Shown here: piece by piece, positions 39,554-48,093 of the stretch
Layout of the letters: each line of letters begins with the position of its first letter
How positions within the stretch are numbered: the stretch's first letter is position 1
Origin: Pareuzebyella sediminis
GTDB taxonomy: Bacteria; Bacteroidota; Bacteroidia; Flavobacteriales; Flavobacteriaceae
NCBI RefSeq assembly: GCF_008367235.1
Contig: NZ_VTZS01000001.1
Span: 372,001 to 436,000, forward strand
Direction: 5' to 3'
Length of the DNA stretch: 64,000 nucleotides
Translations under genes and position numbers: made by a program
The notes under the pieces: generated by a model
What the model was told of the DNA's origin: nothing
Databases searched by the model: none
What the model saw: only the letters and a program-made list of their open reading frames with translations

Positions 39554-41521
39554 TCAGGTAGTTAATTGTTCTTTAAAATCATTGATAACTCCTCCCTTCA
39601 TAAGTAAGTCTACCTGCCTATCGCTCAAACTATGGGTAAGTGATATTTCCCTTTCATCATTTTTATTTTTGACCAACATTTTTATGGTAGCCTTTTCGGC
39701 GACATCTTCCCTTAGATTTTTAAGGGTGACGAAAGCACCTTGTTCTATGAAATCGTAATCGTCAGGGTTTTCGAACTCTAGGGGTAGAATGCCGAAATTA
39801 ACGAGGTTCTGCCAGGCAATGCGCGCATAATCCTTTGCGACAACCGCTACTTGGCCCAAGTATTTCGGCGCTATTGCTGCATGCTCTCGGCTACTTCCCT
39901 GAGCATAATTTTCGCCGGCCACAACAATATGGCCACCATACTTTTCTTTGGCTTTTAATGCTCGTTGATAAAAAGTGTCATCGATTACGGTATACGAAAA
40001 TTTACTGATTTCAGGAATATTACTTCGAAATGGCAGTACTTCGGCGCCGGCTTTCATGATTTCATCCGTAGATATATTATTGCCCATCTTAAGTAGCACG
40101 GGTAGGTTGTATTCGGATTTTAGCCCCTCCATCTCGGGTAGTGATTTGATATTGGGTCCCTTTTTCAATTTGACTTCCGAATTATTCTTGGTAGGTGGCA
40201 CTAGCATGTCATCGTTTATAATTTCAAGCCTTGGGGCTTCGTATTCCGGGTAACCCATGGCGTATCTCTTTTCCAGATTTCTTGGATCTGTAATTTCACC
40301 CGTCAATGCAGAAGCTGCCGCCGTTTCCGGGCTACACAGGTACACTTGATCGTCTTTGGTGCCCGAACGGTCCGGAAAATTACGCGGCATGGTACGCAGA
40401 CTGATCGAATCACTGGCGGGGGCTTGGCCCATACCGATACAGCCCATACAGCCCGATTGGTGAAAACGCCCGCCCGCCTTAATGAGATTGGCAAAGGCCC
40501 TATTTTCTATCATATTTTGAATGATTTGGCGGGATGTAGGGTTGATGTCGAAAGAAACTTCCGGGTGTATGGTTTTTTCTTTTACTATGGCTCCCGCGAT
40601 CCAAAAATCCCGTAGTCCAGGGTTTGCGGAAGAGCCTATGACCACTTGGCTTATCTTTCTACCCTCCACTTCAGAAACGGGAACGACATTACCGGGACTA
40701 GTGGGCAGTGCTATCATGGGTACAAGATCGTCAAGTATGATTTCGTCCTCCAGATCATAGCTGCACCCTTGATCGGCGACAATTTCAGACCAGTCTTCTT
40801 CACGGTTTTGCGATTTTAGAAACGCTCGGGTTTGATCATCGCTCGGAAAAATTGTAGTTGTAGCTCCTAATTCGGCACCCATATTGGCTATTACATGGCG
40901 ATCCATGGCACTGAGATTTTTTAGGCCTTCACCATAGTATTCGATTATTTTACCGACGCCTCCCTTGACATCGTGACGCCGAAGCATCTCGAGTATGATA
41001 TCTTTGGCGCTTACCCAGGCGGGTAGGCTTCCCGTAAGTTTTACGCCCATGATTTTAGGCATTTTGACATAGTAGGGCATACCTGCTATAGCTGCGGCAA
41101 CATCCAAACCTCCTGTACCTATGGCCAACATGGCCAGAGAACCGGCCGCACAGCTATGGCTATCGGATCCGACCAGCGATTTTCCGGGTATGCCAAAGCG
41201 TTCCATGTGTACCGGATGGCTCACTCCATTGCCCGGCCTGCTGAACCATAGACCGAACTTTTGGGCCGCGGAGTGCAAAAAAAGATGGTCATCGGCATTT
41301 TTAAAATCGGTCTGAAGCAAATTGTGATCTACATACTGTACGGCAACCTCCGTTTTTGCGCGGTCAAGGCCCATTGCCTCTAATTCCAGTTGAACCAAGG
41401 TGCCTGTGGCATCCTGGAGAAGAGCCTGATCAATCTTTAGGCCGATTTCTGTGCCAGGCCGCATTTCGCCCTCAATGAGATGTGACTGAATCAATTTTTG
41501 GGTGACGTTAAGCGACTTCAT
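39554..41521 (-). CDS. Aconitate hydratase, Aquifex type
   Basis: This 655-residue protein has the aconitase family order: GSDSHSCAAG, the iron-sulfur cysteines (Cys in DQGCSYD and the pair in SGCMGCIGMGQAP), and the C-terminal swivelling domain with GENYAQGSSREHAAIAPKYLG. The length is that of the short aconitase class rather than the 750-890-residue mitochondrial or AcnB types. It interconverts citrate and isocitrate. A homoaconitase role is possible but less likely without lysine or leucine genes nearby. Monocistronic as seen here. Confidence 0.92.
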   Translation of the reverse strand: MKSLNVTQKLIQSHLIEGEMRPGTEIGLKIDQALLQDATGTLVQLELEAMGLDRAKTEVAVQYVDHNLLQTDFKNADDHLFLHSAAQKFGLWFSRPGNGVSHPVHMERFGIPGKSLVGSDSHSCAAGSLAMLAIGTGGLDVAAAIAGMPYYVKMPKIMGVKLTGSLPAWVSAKDIILEMLRRHDVKGGVGKIIEYYGEGLKNLSAMDRHVIANMGAELGATTTIFPSDDQTRAFLKSQNREEDWSEIVADQGCSYDLEDEIILDDLVPMIALPTSPGNVVPVSEVEGRKISQVVIGSSANPGLRDFWIAGAIVKEKTIHPEVSFDINPTSRQIIQNMIENRAFANLIKAGGRFHQSGCMGCIGMGQAPASDSISLRTMPRNFPDRSGTKDDQVYLCSPETAAASALTGEITDPRNLEKRYAMGYPEYEAPRLEIINDDMLVPPTKNNSEVKLKKGPNIKSLPEMEGLKSEYNLPVLLKMGNNISTDEIMKAGAEVLPFRSNIPEISKFSYTVIDDTFYQRALKAKEKYGGHIVVAGENYAQGSSREHAAIAPKYLGQVAVVAKDYARIAWQNLVNFGILPLEFENPDDYDFIEQGAFVTLKNLREDVAEKATIKMLVKNKNDEREISLTHSLSDRQVDLLMKGGVINDFKEQLTT

Positions 41522-42210
41522 TTTCTTTTCTATTTAATTTTTTAATATGATTTGTAAATTGGCCCCCACTTTAATGACCTCTATAGACCCACTTTTAGTG
41601 GCATCCCTTTTTTTCCTAGTACAAGCTTGTTAACAACCAAACCTTCCTTGATTTTTTTTGTCGGGTAGTAACCTACCCCATTGAAATATAGGTGCAACCG
41701 CCAATAATTAATTCCAAAGCCTAGCGCACTAGGCCTAAATTCGGTTCGGGGTAAGACGTCCATGGGGACTCCATGTTAAATTATCAGGTTCTTCACTAAG
41801 ATACCCGTAATACCTGTATACTACCCTTCTTTAATAAACCGCACGCTATAAAATACCCATATTGTTTTTAACCCGAATCATTTATATTCAATAAGGTCAA
41901 GATTTCAATGGTTGAAGCTAAAATTTTCGCCCACAGAAATTACATTCTAAACGAAGTTTGATCGATAAAATAAATGATACGATTCTCGTCACTGAATTTC
42001 AAGTGCAAGGTTCTATTTTTTAGCTTTCAGGCGCGTCTTGCAGGCCTATGTCATTATAGTAAAGAAGCCGGGAAAGAGCATGCCTTTCGTTTGGGTAACG
42101 AAGCTCCAATAGATAGTACGACTAATGCAGAAGCTGCCGCTGTTTCCGAGCTTTATATAGTCTCTAACGTAGTGCAGGAGATGTTTAAAAGTGGGGATAT
42201 CGACTTAATT
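41522..42210. other. Intergenic region with no confident gene
   Basis: This 689-bp stretch lies upstream of the aconitase gene and downstream of the Rho_N-domain gene. It has short open frames on both strands, the longest on the minus strand at 41581-41763 (60 codons). None has a recognisable motif or a matching neighbour. Some may be remnants of degraded genes; no clear repeat or terminator is seen. Confidence 0.5.
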
Positions 42211-42450
42211 TCAGTTGTTACGAAGGGCATGGATCAATTCTTTTTTGTTCATGGTCGAGCGGCCTTCGATTCCTACATTTTTTGCCTGATCGTAAAGTTC
42301 GTCCTTGGTCCATTCTTCGTATTTGGCGGACTTACCGCCTTTTTTCCCGGCATTAGGCGTATTGGCGATACGCGCCGACTTTTCCTTACTGTATCCTTTA
42401 TCTCTTAAGGCCTGGTACTTCTCTTCATCTTTTATACTCGGATTTGGCAT
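42211..42450 (-). CDS. Rho termination factor N-terminal-domain protein (DUF7218-like)
   Basis: From the ATG at 42450 (MPNPSIKDEEKYQALRDKGYSKEKSARIANTP) the protein has 79 residues. The N-terminal half is the DUF7218-like motif found in small bacterial proteins; the C-terminal half (EEWTKDELYDQAKNVGIEGRSTMNKKELIHALRNN) is a Rho_N/SAP-like helix-extended-loop-helix. It probably binds nucleic acid; such genes are often stress-induced. The upstream in-frame extension to 42504 is not conserved in this family and was excluded. Confidence 0.85.
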   Translation of the reverse strand: MPNPSIKDEEKYQALRDKGYSKEKSARIANTPNAGKKGGKSAKYEEWTKDELYDQAKNVGIEGRSTMNKKELIHALRNN

Positions 42451-42764
42451 AACGTAATTATTAGATTCATATTCAACGAATGGCCTTAATTGGATGAAGA
42501 CCATATAATTTCAAGCTACTCATAATGTGGAAGGAAATTTGTTCATATATGTACGAAAAGTATCGCAATCCCATTTTATGAACCGTGATTACCCTCCAAT
42601 TAAGGGTAATTGCGTCCCACCGCCAAACAGCTTGAAAGATTCCGTCGCTTTTTCCGCCCTTAGAGCAAAAATGGCTTGGCATTCAAAAGTCATCCATTTA
42701 AGATAGTAGGGGAGTACATTATTTAAACAATGGAGAAGAAATATTTTGATTATATTTAAATATC

Positions 42765-44600
42765 ATGGTCTTGTCAAACTTTTTAAGGAAAGGGAATGTA
42801 AAGGGTAGAAAAAAAGCCATCTGCATGGTATTTTTTCTATGCTGTAACGCCAGTATCTTGGCGCAGTCTAAGATCGAAGGATATATTCATGATGGCAATA
42901 CCCATACTCCTCTTGCCTATTGTACTATAAAAGTTATAGGTTCGAAACCTCAATACACTATAACCAATGAGGATGGTAAATTCGAAATCGATTCTTTTTT
43001 TATTAAAGATTCCATTGAAATAAGACATTTGGGGTTTAAAACAAAAAAAATACCATTGTCCTATTTCCGGAAGGAACCTATAGTAAACCTAGAAATGGCG
43101 GTCTCGACTTTAAACGAAGTCGTTCTGACGGGCACTAGAAATGAAGCTTATCCATATGAGCTGCTAGACCGGATTATCGCTAAATATCGGAAGCATCGAA
43201 GAAAAACAATTAGTAAAGCCTTTCTTACCTTAAATTCCTCAGCAAGAAATACTCCTTTGGAACATGTAGAATGTTTCTACACGGCCGAACAAAGTTTGGG
43301 CAACGGTATTGAACGTCTCGATGTGAAGAGTGGGAGATTTGGGCAGAACCGATCTTTTTCATTTTACAGTTTGGATAATACGAAGATTTTGACGGATTTT
43401 CAGCTTTTCGGAAGTTCGAATCAAATTTTGCCTGAATATCCCGGCAATATGCGTACTACTGAACTTAGGAAAAAGTATGATGCAATTTTAGAACAATGCA
43501 CCGAATGCAACGAAAATGAAGTATCCATTGGTTTTTCTCCCAAAAAAAATAATGGGCGTTTGTTTTCTGGGAGCCTATTGGTGGATTACGAACAACTGAC
43601 CGTAAAAAGAATCGAGCTCCGAATTAAAAATCCTGAAACCCAGTTATTGTCCTCGATAAATGAACGTGTGGAGTTACAGCCGAAAGAAATTCTCTTAAAA
43701 GTAGTTTTCAATCCATTGAATGTAGAAGAAATCCAGTATTTGGATTTTTCATTTCGTATGGATTATGAATTTGAAAATATCGTACATCCCATCGAGTCCA
43801 ACACCTTTTTATACTTTTACGATTATGACAAACCCTTTGCAGCGCCCTATTTTACCAAAAGCCTTTCTTTCAATAACGATTATGACAAAATAATGGCCTT
43901 GCAAGCTTCCGAAAGCTTTTGGGAGACCAATTATCAATTCCCCAAAAGTATTAATGACGAGAAGTCAACTGAATTTATGAAGGCAAAGGGCTACTTGATC
44001 AACTACGAAACCGAAATACCCGACAGGGACATCAGGTATACCGATCCATTCGTTCTTTCATGGCATAAAAATCATAGGCTCACTTGGAACCAGTTGTTGG
44101 GTAGCAACTCTTCCATAGATATACAAAAGTCAAACATGGCTTGGCGTTCAGGAAGTTTAGATGTGGGCAAGAATTATGATTCGCCTTTTGAAATGAATAA
44201 GGAAAAACGGGCAAAAGTGTGGAATAACAAAGTGTCTGGTGCTTTTATGGTGGACAGTTTCAGGGATATCGAAGGTAATCTAAAAATTGTAAATCGTACT
44301 TTGTTGGATGTCAGTGATTTTCATTCTGGTTATGAGCGCTCTAAAAATAGGTTGATATACCTAAATATGATTTTTGATATTTATGAAATTTATAGACAAT
44401 TGGCTGCATCACGGATAACTACGGATATGTCTTTTGAAGAGGCAAAATCCATTTTTGAGCAAATTTATGCTGGGGCCACTGCGGAGGTAGAAAATTTTAA
44501 AAGGGAAACCTACAACGGAAACGACAAAGAAAAGCTGATGCAGTGGAACAATCGAATAAAATCGAAACTTGATGTAGACAATTTTGCCCTTGTACGATAG
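42765..44600 (+). CDS. Exported protein with carboxypeptidase-regulatory-like domain
   Basis: This 611-residue protein has a signal peptide (residues about 18-34, ending ILAQ), then a carboxypeptidase-D-like beta domain (IEGYIHDGNTHTPLAYCTIKVIG ... TNEDGKFEIDSFFIKDSIEIRHLGFKT, about 36-105). The remaining 500 residues carry no enzyme motif and look like an outer-membrane or periplasmic structural protein (many Tyr, Phe and Asn, few helices). Such proteins are common in Flavobacteriaceae near TonB-type or surface systems. The preceding gap of 314 bp (42451-42764) holds no other gene. Confidence 0.75.
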   Translation: MVLSNFLRKGNVKGRKKAICMVFFLCCNASILAQSKIEGYIHDGNTHTPLAYCTIKVIGSKPQYTITNEDGKFEIDSFFIKDSIEIRHLGFKTKKIPLSYFRKEPIVNLEMAVSTLNEVVLTGTRNEAYPYELLDRIIAKYRKHRRKTISKAFLTLNSSARNTPLEHVECFYTAEQSLGNGIERLDVKSGRFGQNRSFSFYSLDNTKILTDFQLFGSSNQILPEYPGNMRTTELRKKYDAILEQCTECNENEVSIGFSPKKNNGRLFSGSLLVDYEQLTVKRIELRIKNPETQLLSSINERVELQPKEILLKVVFNPLNVEEIQYLDFSFRMDYEFENIVHPIESNTFLYFYDYDKPFAAPYFTKSLSFNNDYDKIMALQASESFWETNYQFPKSINDEKSTEFMKAKGYLINYETEIPDRDIRYTDPFVLSWHKNHRLTWNQLLGSNSSIDIQKSNMAWRSGSLDVGKNYDSPFEMNKEKRAKVWNNKVSGAFMVDSFRDIEGNLKIVNRTLLDVSDFHSGYERSKNRLIYLNMIFDIYEIYRQLAASRITTDMSFEEAKSIFEQIYAGATAEVENFKRETYNGNDKEKLMQWNNRIKSKLDVDNFALVR

Positions 44601-44688
44601 CAGCTCCCTCTGAGAAAGTGTCTGAGACTGATTTTATGGATTATACCTTATTATGGATAAAAGGTATACTTTGACTTACCACAGAGTT

Positions 44689-46449
44689 TTAGTCCCTCAA
44701 TTTTTTCATCAATGTGTCGACGGTCAGTAGGGCATAGCCCTCATATGCTGAGGTCAATTTGAATAACCGTTCTTCTTGATGTTGGGTATCAAGACCATAA
44801 TCAAAATAGACTACTACATATACATAGGCAGGATGTTCGCCATGCCCCTTAAAGTACCCTAGGTTGAGCTGCCAATCGCCTTTTGGTTGTTCGTCTATAA
44901 AAAATTGGGTGCTGCTGTAACCCCTTAACAACGAGCCATCATAATTTTCCTCATTAGATATGGCATTGGTCCAAGTGCTGTACACGGATTCCGGGTTTAC
45001 TATTTGAAACCCTAAGGCAATGTCCGGGTCGTTCCATTTGGCTACGATACGGGTAGGGTTAACTTTGATATGGGCTTTTTCTTCAAAATCGTCCCACAGT
45101 GCTGTCCTTTTTTTAGGAGAACTATTGTTCGTTGAGGCGAGTGACATGAGTATATCGGATCCATATTCATCATAGGAAAGAGCACTTCCCGCTCTTTCTT
45201 TTCGATAGCGGGTATAGATTTCCTTGGCTTTCTTATAATTACCCTGCTCTCTATAAATTTTGGCTACATCAAAATAAGATTGGGCCGACAGCGGATCTAG
45301 TTTCAAAATCTCATGAAATGTTTGTAATGCTTCGCCGGTCTTACCCAAAATGTCATAGCGGTACGCTACGGCCCTAAGTATAGCCACTTCGTTGCTGAAT
45401 TTTAAACGAATATTTTGAAGCAGGGTGTCCGCCCTTCGATGTTCGCCCCAGCGTTCCCTTAAGAAGTAGGCCAAGTCTAGGTTGATGTAAGGATCATTGC
45501 TCCATTTCTCGTCGTAAGCCTCGATTAAATTGAAAATTTCGGTCTTATCCGTTGCGTCCCAAAAGGGTTTCATGCGTTCGGAACTGCTGGGAACCATATA
45601 GGTTTTTCCATCGAACAGTTCGCTAATGCTATCCAGCAGTTTCATATTATCGTATCGCTTGATTGGTGTCGTACCCTCCATTTGACCTTGAGCCTTGGTA
45701 TTGATTACGATGACTCCGCCCAAACCCTGTGACCCATATCTTGATATGGCAGAGTTTCGTTCAAGAATCGCCACTTGGGCTATATCTGCCGATGAAAGGT
45801 AGGTCGGTGCTTCTTCCTGTATAAACCCATCCACGTCAAAGATAGCCTTAGGTGCACGGTCAAGGGTGTCGATACTCGCATATGATATTCTGCTTAAATA
45901 TACTTCTACGGATGAAGCTGCGGGCGGTCTAACTACCCGCATCTTCGGCACATGGTTCTGTAAAGAAGTCAAGAAATCGTAACCGACCATTGTTAATTCA
46001 CTGCCGTCAACAATCCGAAAAAAGGAAGAAGAGCGTTTTTTGCTCAGCATTCCGCGGGCGGTTTTAATCGAAGATTGACTGTCTTGCCTTATGCTTTGGG
46101 ATGGCTCTTTTTTTTGTTCAACCGTTACCTCATCCAATTGGGTTGCTTTTGGCACTAAAATGATTTGCAAGGTTTTTGTTTGGCCCGATACCTTGATTTC
46201 AGCGTTTCCGTATCCTAAAGAAGAAAATTTCAACACCTCACCGGTATTTACCAATAACTTGAACGCACCGTTTTTATCCGTCACGGTACCACGGTCGGTG
46301 CCCTTAACCACAATGGTAACATCGGGAATAGGAGTTTCCCAAACATCGGTTACCGTACCTGAAATATTTATTTCGGAAACCTGCGAATATAGGAATGTCG
46401 AAATCAAAAAAAATAAAGGGGTCACCTTATTGATCATATCCTTGGGCAT
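44689..46449 (-). CDS. Exported protein: carboxypeptidase-regulatory domain, TonB-plug-like domain and TPR
   Basis: The start is uncertain (ATG at 46449 chosen; 46467 and 46437 also possible). After a signal peptide ending FLYSQ comes a carboxypeptidase-like domain (ISGTVTDVWETPIPDVTIVVKG, TVTDKNGAFKL). A TonB-dependent-receptor plug-like part follows (AQVAILERNSAISRYGSQGLGGVIVINTK). Two tetratricopeptide units follow (DPLSAQSYFDVAKIYREQGNYKKAKEIYTRY) and a C-terminal beta domain. The fusion lacks the barrel of a receptor, so it is not a complete transporter. It may be a surface-complex scaffold; exact role unknown. Confidence 0.72.
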   Translation of the reverse strand: MPKDMINKVTPLFFLISTFLYSQVSEINISGTVTDVWETPIPDVTIVVKGTDRGTVTDKNGAFKLLVNTGEVLKFSSLGYGNAEIKVSGQTKTLQIILVPKATQLDEVTVEQKKEPSQSIRQDSQSSIKTARGMLSKKRSSSFFRIVDGSELTMVGYDFLTSLQNHVPKMRVVRPPAASSVEVYLSRISYASIDTLDRAPKAIFDVDGFIQEEAPTYLSSADIAQVAILERNSAISRYGSQGLGGVIVINTKAQGQMEGTTPIKRYDNMKLLDSISELFDGKTYMVPSSSERMKPFWDATDKTEIFNLIEAYDEKWSNDPYINLDLAYFLRERWGEHRRADTLLQNIRLKFSNEVAILRAVAYRYDILGKTGEALQTFHEILKLDPLSAQSYFDVAKIYREQGNYKKAKEIYTRYRKERAGSALSYDEYGSDILMSLASTNNSSPKKRTALWDDFEEKAHIKVNPTRIVAKWNDPDIALGFQIVNPESVYSTWTNAISNEENYDGSLLRGYSSTQFFIDEQPKGDWQLNLGYFKGHGEHPAYVYVVVYFDYGLDTQHQEERLFKLTSAYEGYALLTVDTLMKKLRD

Positions 46450-46957
46450 AAAAAATCTCTTCAGCAAGGCCGTATCTTGATTCTTTGTTTGGGGTCATAA
46501 TAAAGGTATCGAAAAAATAGAAAATAAAGTGGTTTTTATCAACCTGGCTATTTCTTTATAAGTGCGATGTCTAAAAGTAGGGGAACTTTGGTTCTCGCCC
46601 TTAAAAAAAATCAAGTGGCCAGTGTGCCGTATGGTTGGGGTCATCAACGCCATTGAACCACGTATCGTCGGTTTGTTTATACTATTATTCCAAGACTTTT
46701 CTGTCGGTAGTGATGAATGCCTTCCCGTAGATGGTCATAAATTCCATATCGCTCGGTTTATGCGTGATCTGAACGATCAATCGATGTTCCAATACTTGGT
46801 CATTTCCCCTTGGTCGTCTAGATATTAAGATGAGTATATTTAGTTTTTTGACGACCGTGTATATTTTTATGTTCCAAGGTAACCCATTCACTATATCTGG
46901 CAATGAAAAAGCGGTTTAGGGCAAACTGAACCGCTTGTTCTAAATGATTTAATAATG
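46450..46957. other. Intergenic region before the left tRNA-like repeat
   Basis: No confident gene. A minus-strand frame at about 46685-46903 has coding-like wording (NDQVLEHRLIVQITHKPSD) but no recognisable family or clean start and could be a remnant. The right part (from 46870) is the left copy of the tRNA-Met-associated direct repeat and includes its terminator hairpin. Confidence 0.5.
46909..46936 (-). terminator. Terminator hairpin of the decayed tRNA copy
   Basis: The arms AAGCGGTT (46909-46916) and AACCGCTT (46929-46936) form an 8-bp stem with a T-run on the minus strand, the counterpart of the hairpin at 54946-54973. Confidence 0.7.
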
Positions 46958-47022
46958 TAACGAGAGGGAGACTTGAACTCTCGCCCTCATGGTTATGTAC
47001 TGTTTGATACCAGTATCTCTCC
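46958..47022 (-). pseudogene. Decayed tRNA-Met
   Basis: About 65 nt matching tRNA-Met(CAT) at 54995-55068. The T-arm and loop (GAGTTCAAGTCTC) and 3' acceptor strand (TCTCG) remain, but the D-arm is shortened and the 5' acceptor strand no longer pairs. The anticodon region reads ACATAACC, so the anticodon stem is broken. It cannot fold as a functional tRNA. Confidence 0.8.
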
Positions 47023-47182
47023 ATAATGTGGCTCTAAGGGGCTATTATCTTATAAAATAGTGATGAAAACATGTGCAGCTTTATGGTAACTTAATTTCCT
47101 TAAAATTTAAATAAAAAATTAAAAACCACCACTGGACCATATCACAGGCTGCAGTGGTGGTATAAAAACACGACCAATTTCC

Positions 47183-48073
47183 TTATAACAAAAACCTCAT
47201 GAAAACTTCATGGGTTCCTTGGTCAAGACCATCTATAGGTCTTTGCCAAGCAGATTCGTAGGCGTACCCTAATTCAAAACCATTGGAAACTTTGAAAAGG
47301 AAAAGTCCACTAAGGCTCTCATTAAACCTATACCCTGCACCCAAGGTAAAACGTTCCGCAAAATCCAAAAGTCCGGTAATTTCATATGAAATAGGGGAAG
47401 CATCAACGTACCTGACCATGCCCAAGGCCTGAAGTTTGGTCTTGGCCCCTAAAAAGAAGTCATAACCTCCTGCTAGGTATGCATGCATTCTATCAGAACC
47501 TAGAAAAGCATTGCCATTGGTTTCTTGAAGTCTGTCAGGTGTCAAAATTTTTGGCACGGATAAAGATAGAAAATACCTCTCGTTTTTCAGGTAGACCCCT
47601 GCACCTAAGTTCGGCGTGAAACGACTTTCAAAATTCATCAACGAACCATCCTGACCAACTCCGTAGGTCAATAGACCTTGAGTATTCGCGTCGTACGAGT
47701 TTGCACTTGCCTTAAGGCCAAAATAGATCCTGTTTGCATCGTTTAATTGAATGTGATAGGAGAAATCAAGGGCCAACCAAGTTTGGGTTTCGATGAACGT
47801 TTTATCGTTGATTATACTTACACCAAGCCCTACCTTTTTGCCTACGGGCATCCCAAAAATAGCACTTTGACTTTCAGGGGCACCTTCAATGCCCGCCCAT
47901 TGGCTTCGAAGTCCGAGAACAAACTCAACCCCTTCTGAGTTTCCGGCATATGCGGGATTGTAAATGTTCATATTGTATCTATAAAAGGTATAATTGGGAT
48001 CCTGTTGGCTCCAGCCCATGCCTGCCGAAAGCAGGACAAATAGGATAATACTTAAATTTATAATGCGTGTCAT
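47183..48073 (-). CDS. PorP/SprF-family T9SS outer-membrane protein
   Basis: From the ATG at 48073 the protein has 296 residues: a signal peptide (INLSIILFVLLSAGMGWSQ), then the PorP/SprF hallmark QDPNYTFYRYNMNIYNPAYAGN, GLRSQWAGIEGAPESQ and an outer-membrane beta-barrel to the end. PorP/SprF proteins pair with T9SS type B cargo and help its secretion or surface attachment. The gene follows the adhesin stop by 20 bp in one operon, so it most likely serves that adhesin. Confidence 0.93.
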   Translation of the reverse strand: MTRIINLSIILFVLLSAGMGWSQQDPNYTFYRYNMNIYNPAYAGNSEGVEFVLGLRSQWAGIEGAPESQSAIFGMPVGKKVGLGVSIINDKTFIETQTWLALDFSYHIQLNDANRIYFGLKASANSYDANTQGLLTYGVGQDGSLMNFESRFTPNLGAGVYLKNERYFLSLSVPKILTPDRLQETNGNAFLGSDRMHAYLAGGYDFFLGAKTKLQALGMVRYVDASPISYEITGLLDFAERFTLGAGYRFNESLSGLFLFKVSNGFELGYAYESAWQRPIDGLDQGTHEVFMRFLL

Positions 48074-48093
48074 TTTATTTTTTTTAGGTTGTT

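Larger units (their letters stand above)
46870..47022 (-). repeat. Left copy of a direct repeat carrying a decayed tRNA-Met and its terminator
   Basis: This block aligns throughout with 54905-55068 in the same orientation. Shared segments include GTTCCAAGGTAACC, the AAGCGGTT...AACCGCTT hairpin, the TGATTTAATAATGTA spacer and GAGAGGGAGACTTGAACTC of the tRNA T-arm. It has scattered substitutions and a deletion of about 9 nt in the tRNA 5' half. Confidence 0.85.

Noticed and set aside
41974-42408. A 144-residue plus-strand frame overlapping the Rho_N-domain gene
   Set aside because: Its 3' half is antisense to a clearly recognised gene and the 5' half has no family match.
46685-46903. A minus-strand frame (NDQVLEHRLIVQITHKPSD) as a gene
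   Set aside because: It has no clean start, no neighbour or promoter, and overlaps the tRNA-associated repeat; at most a remnant.
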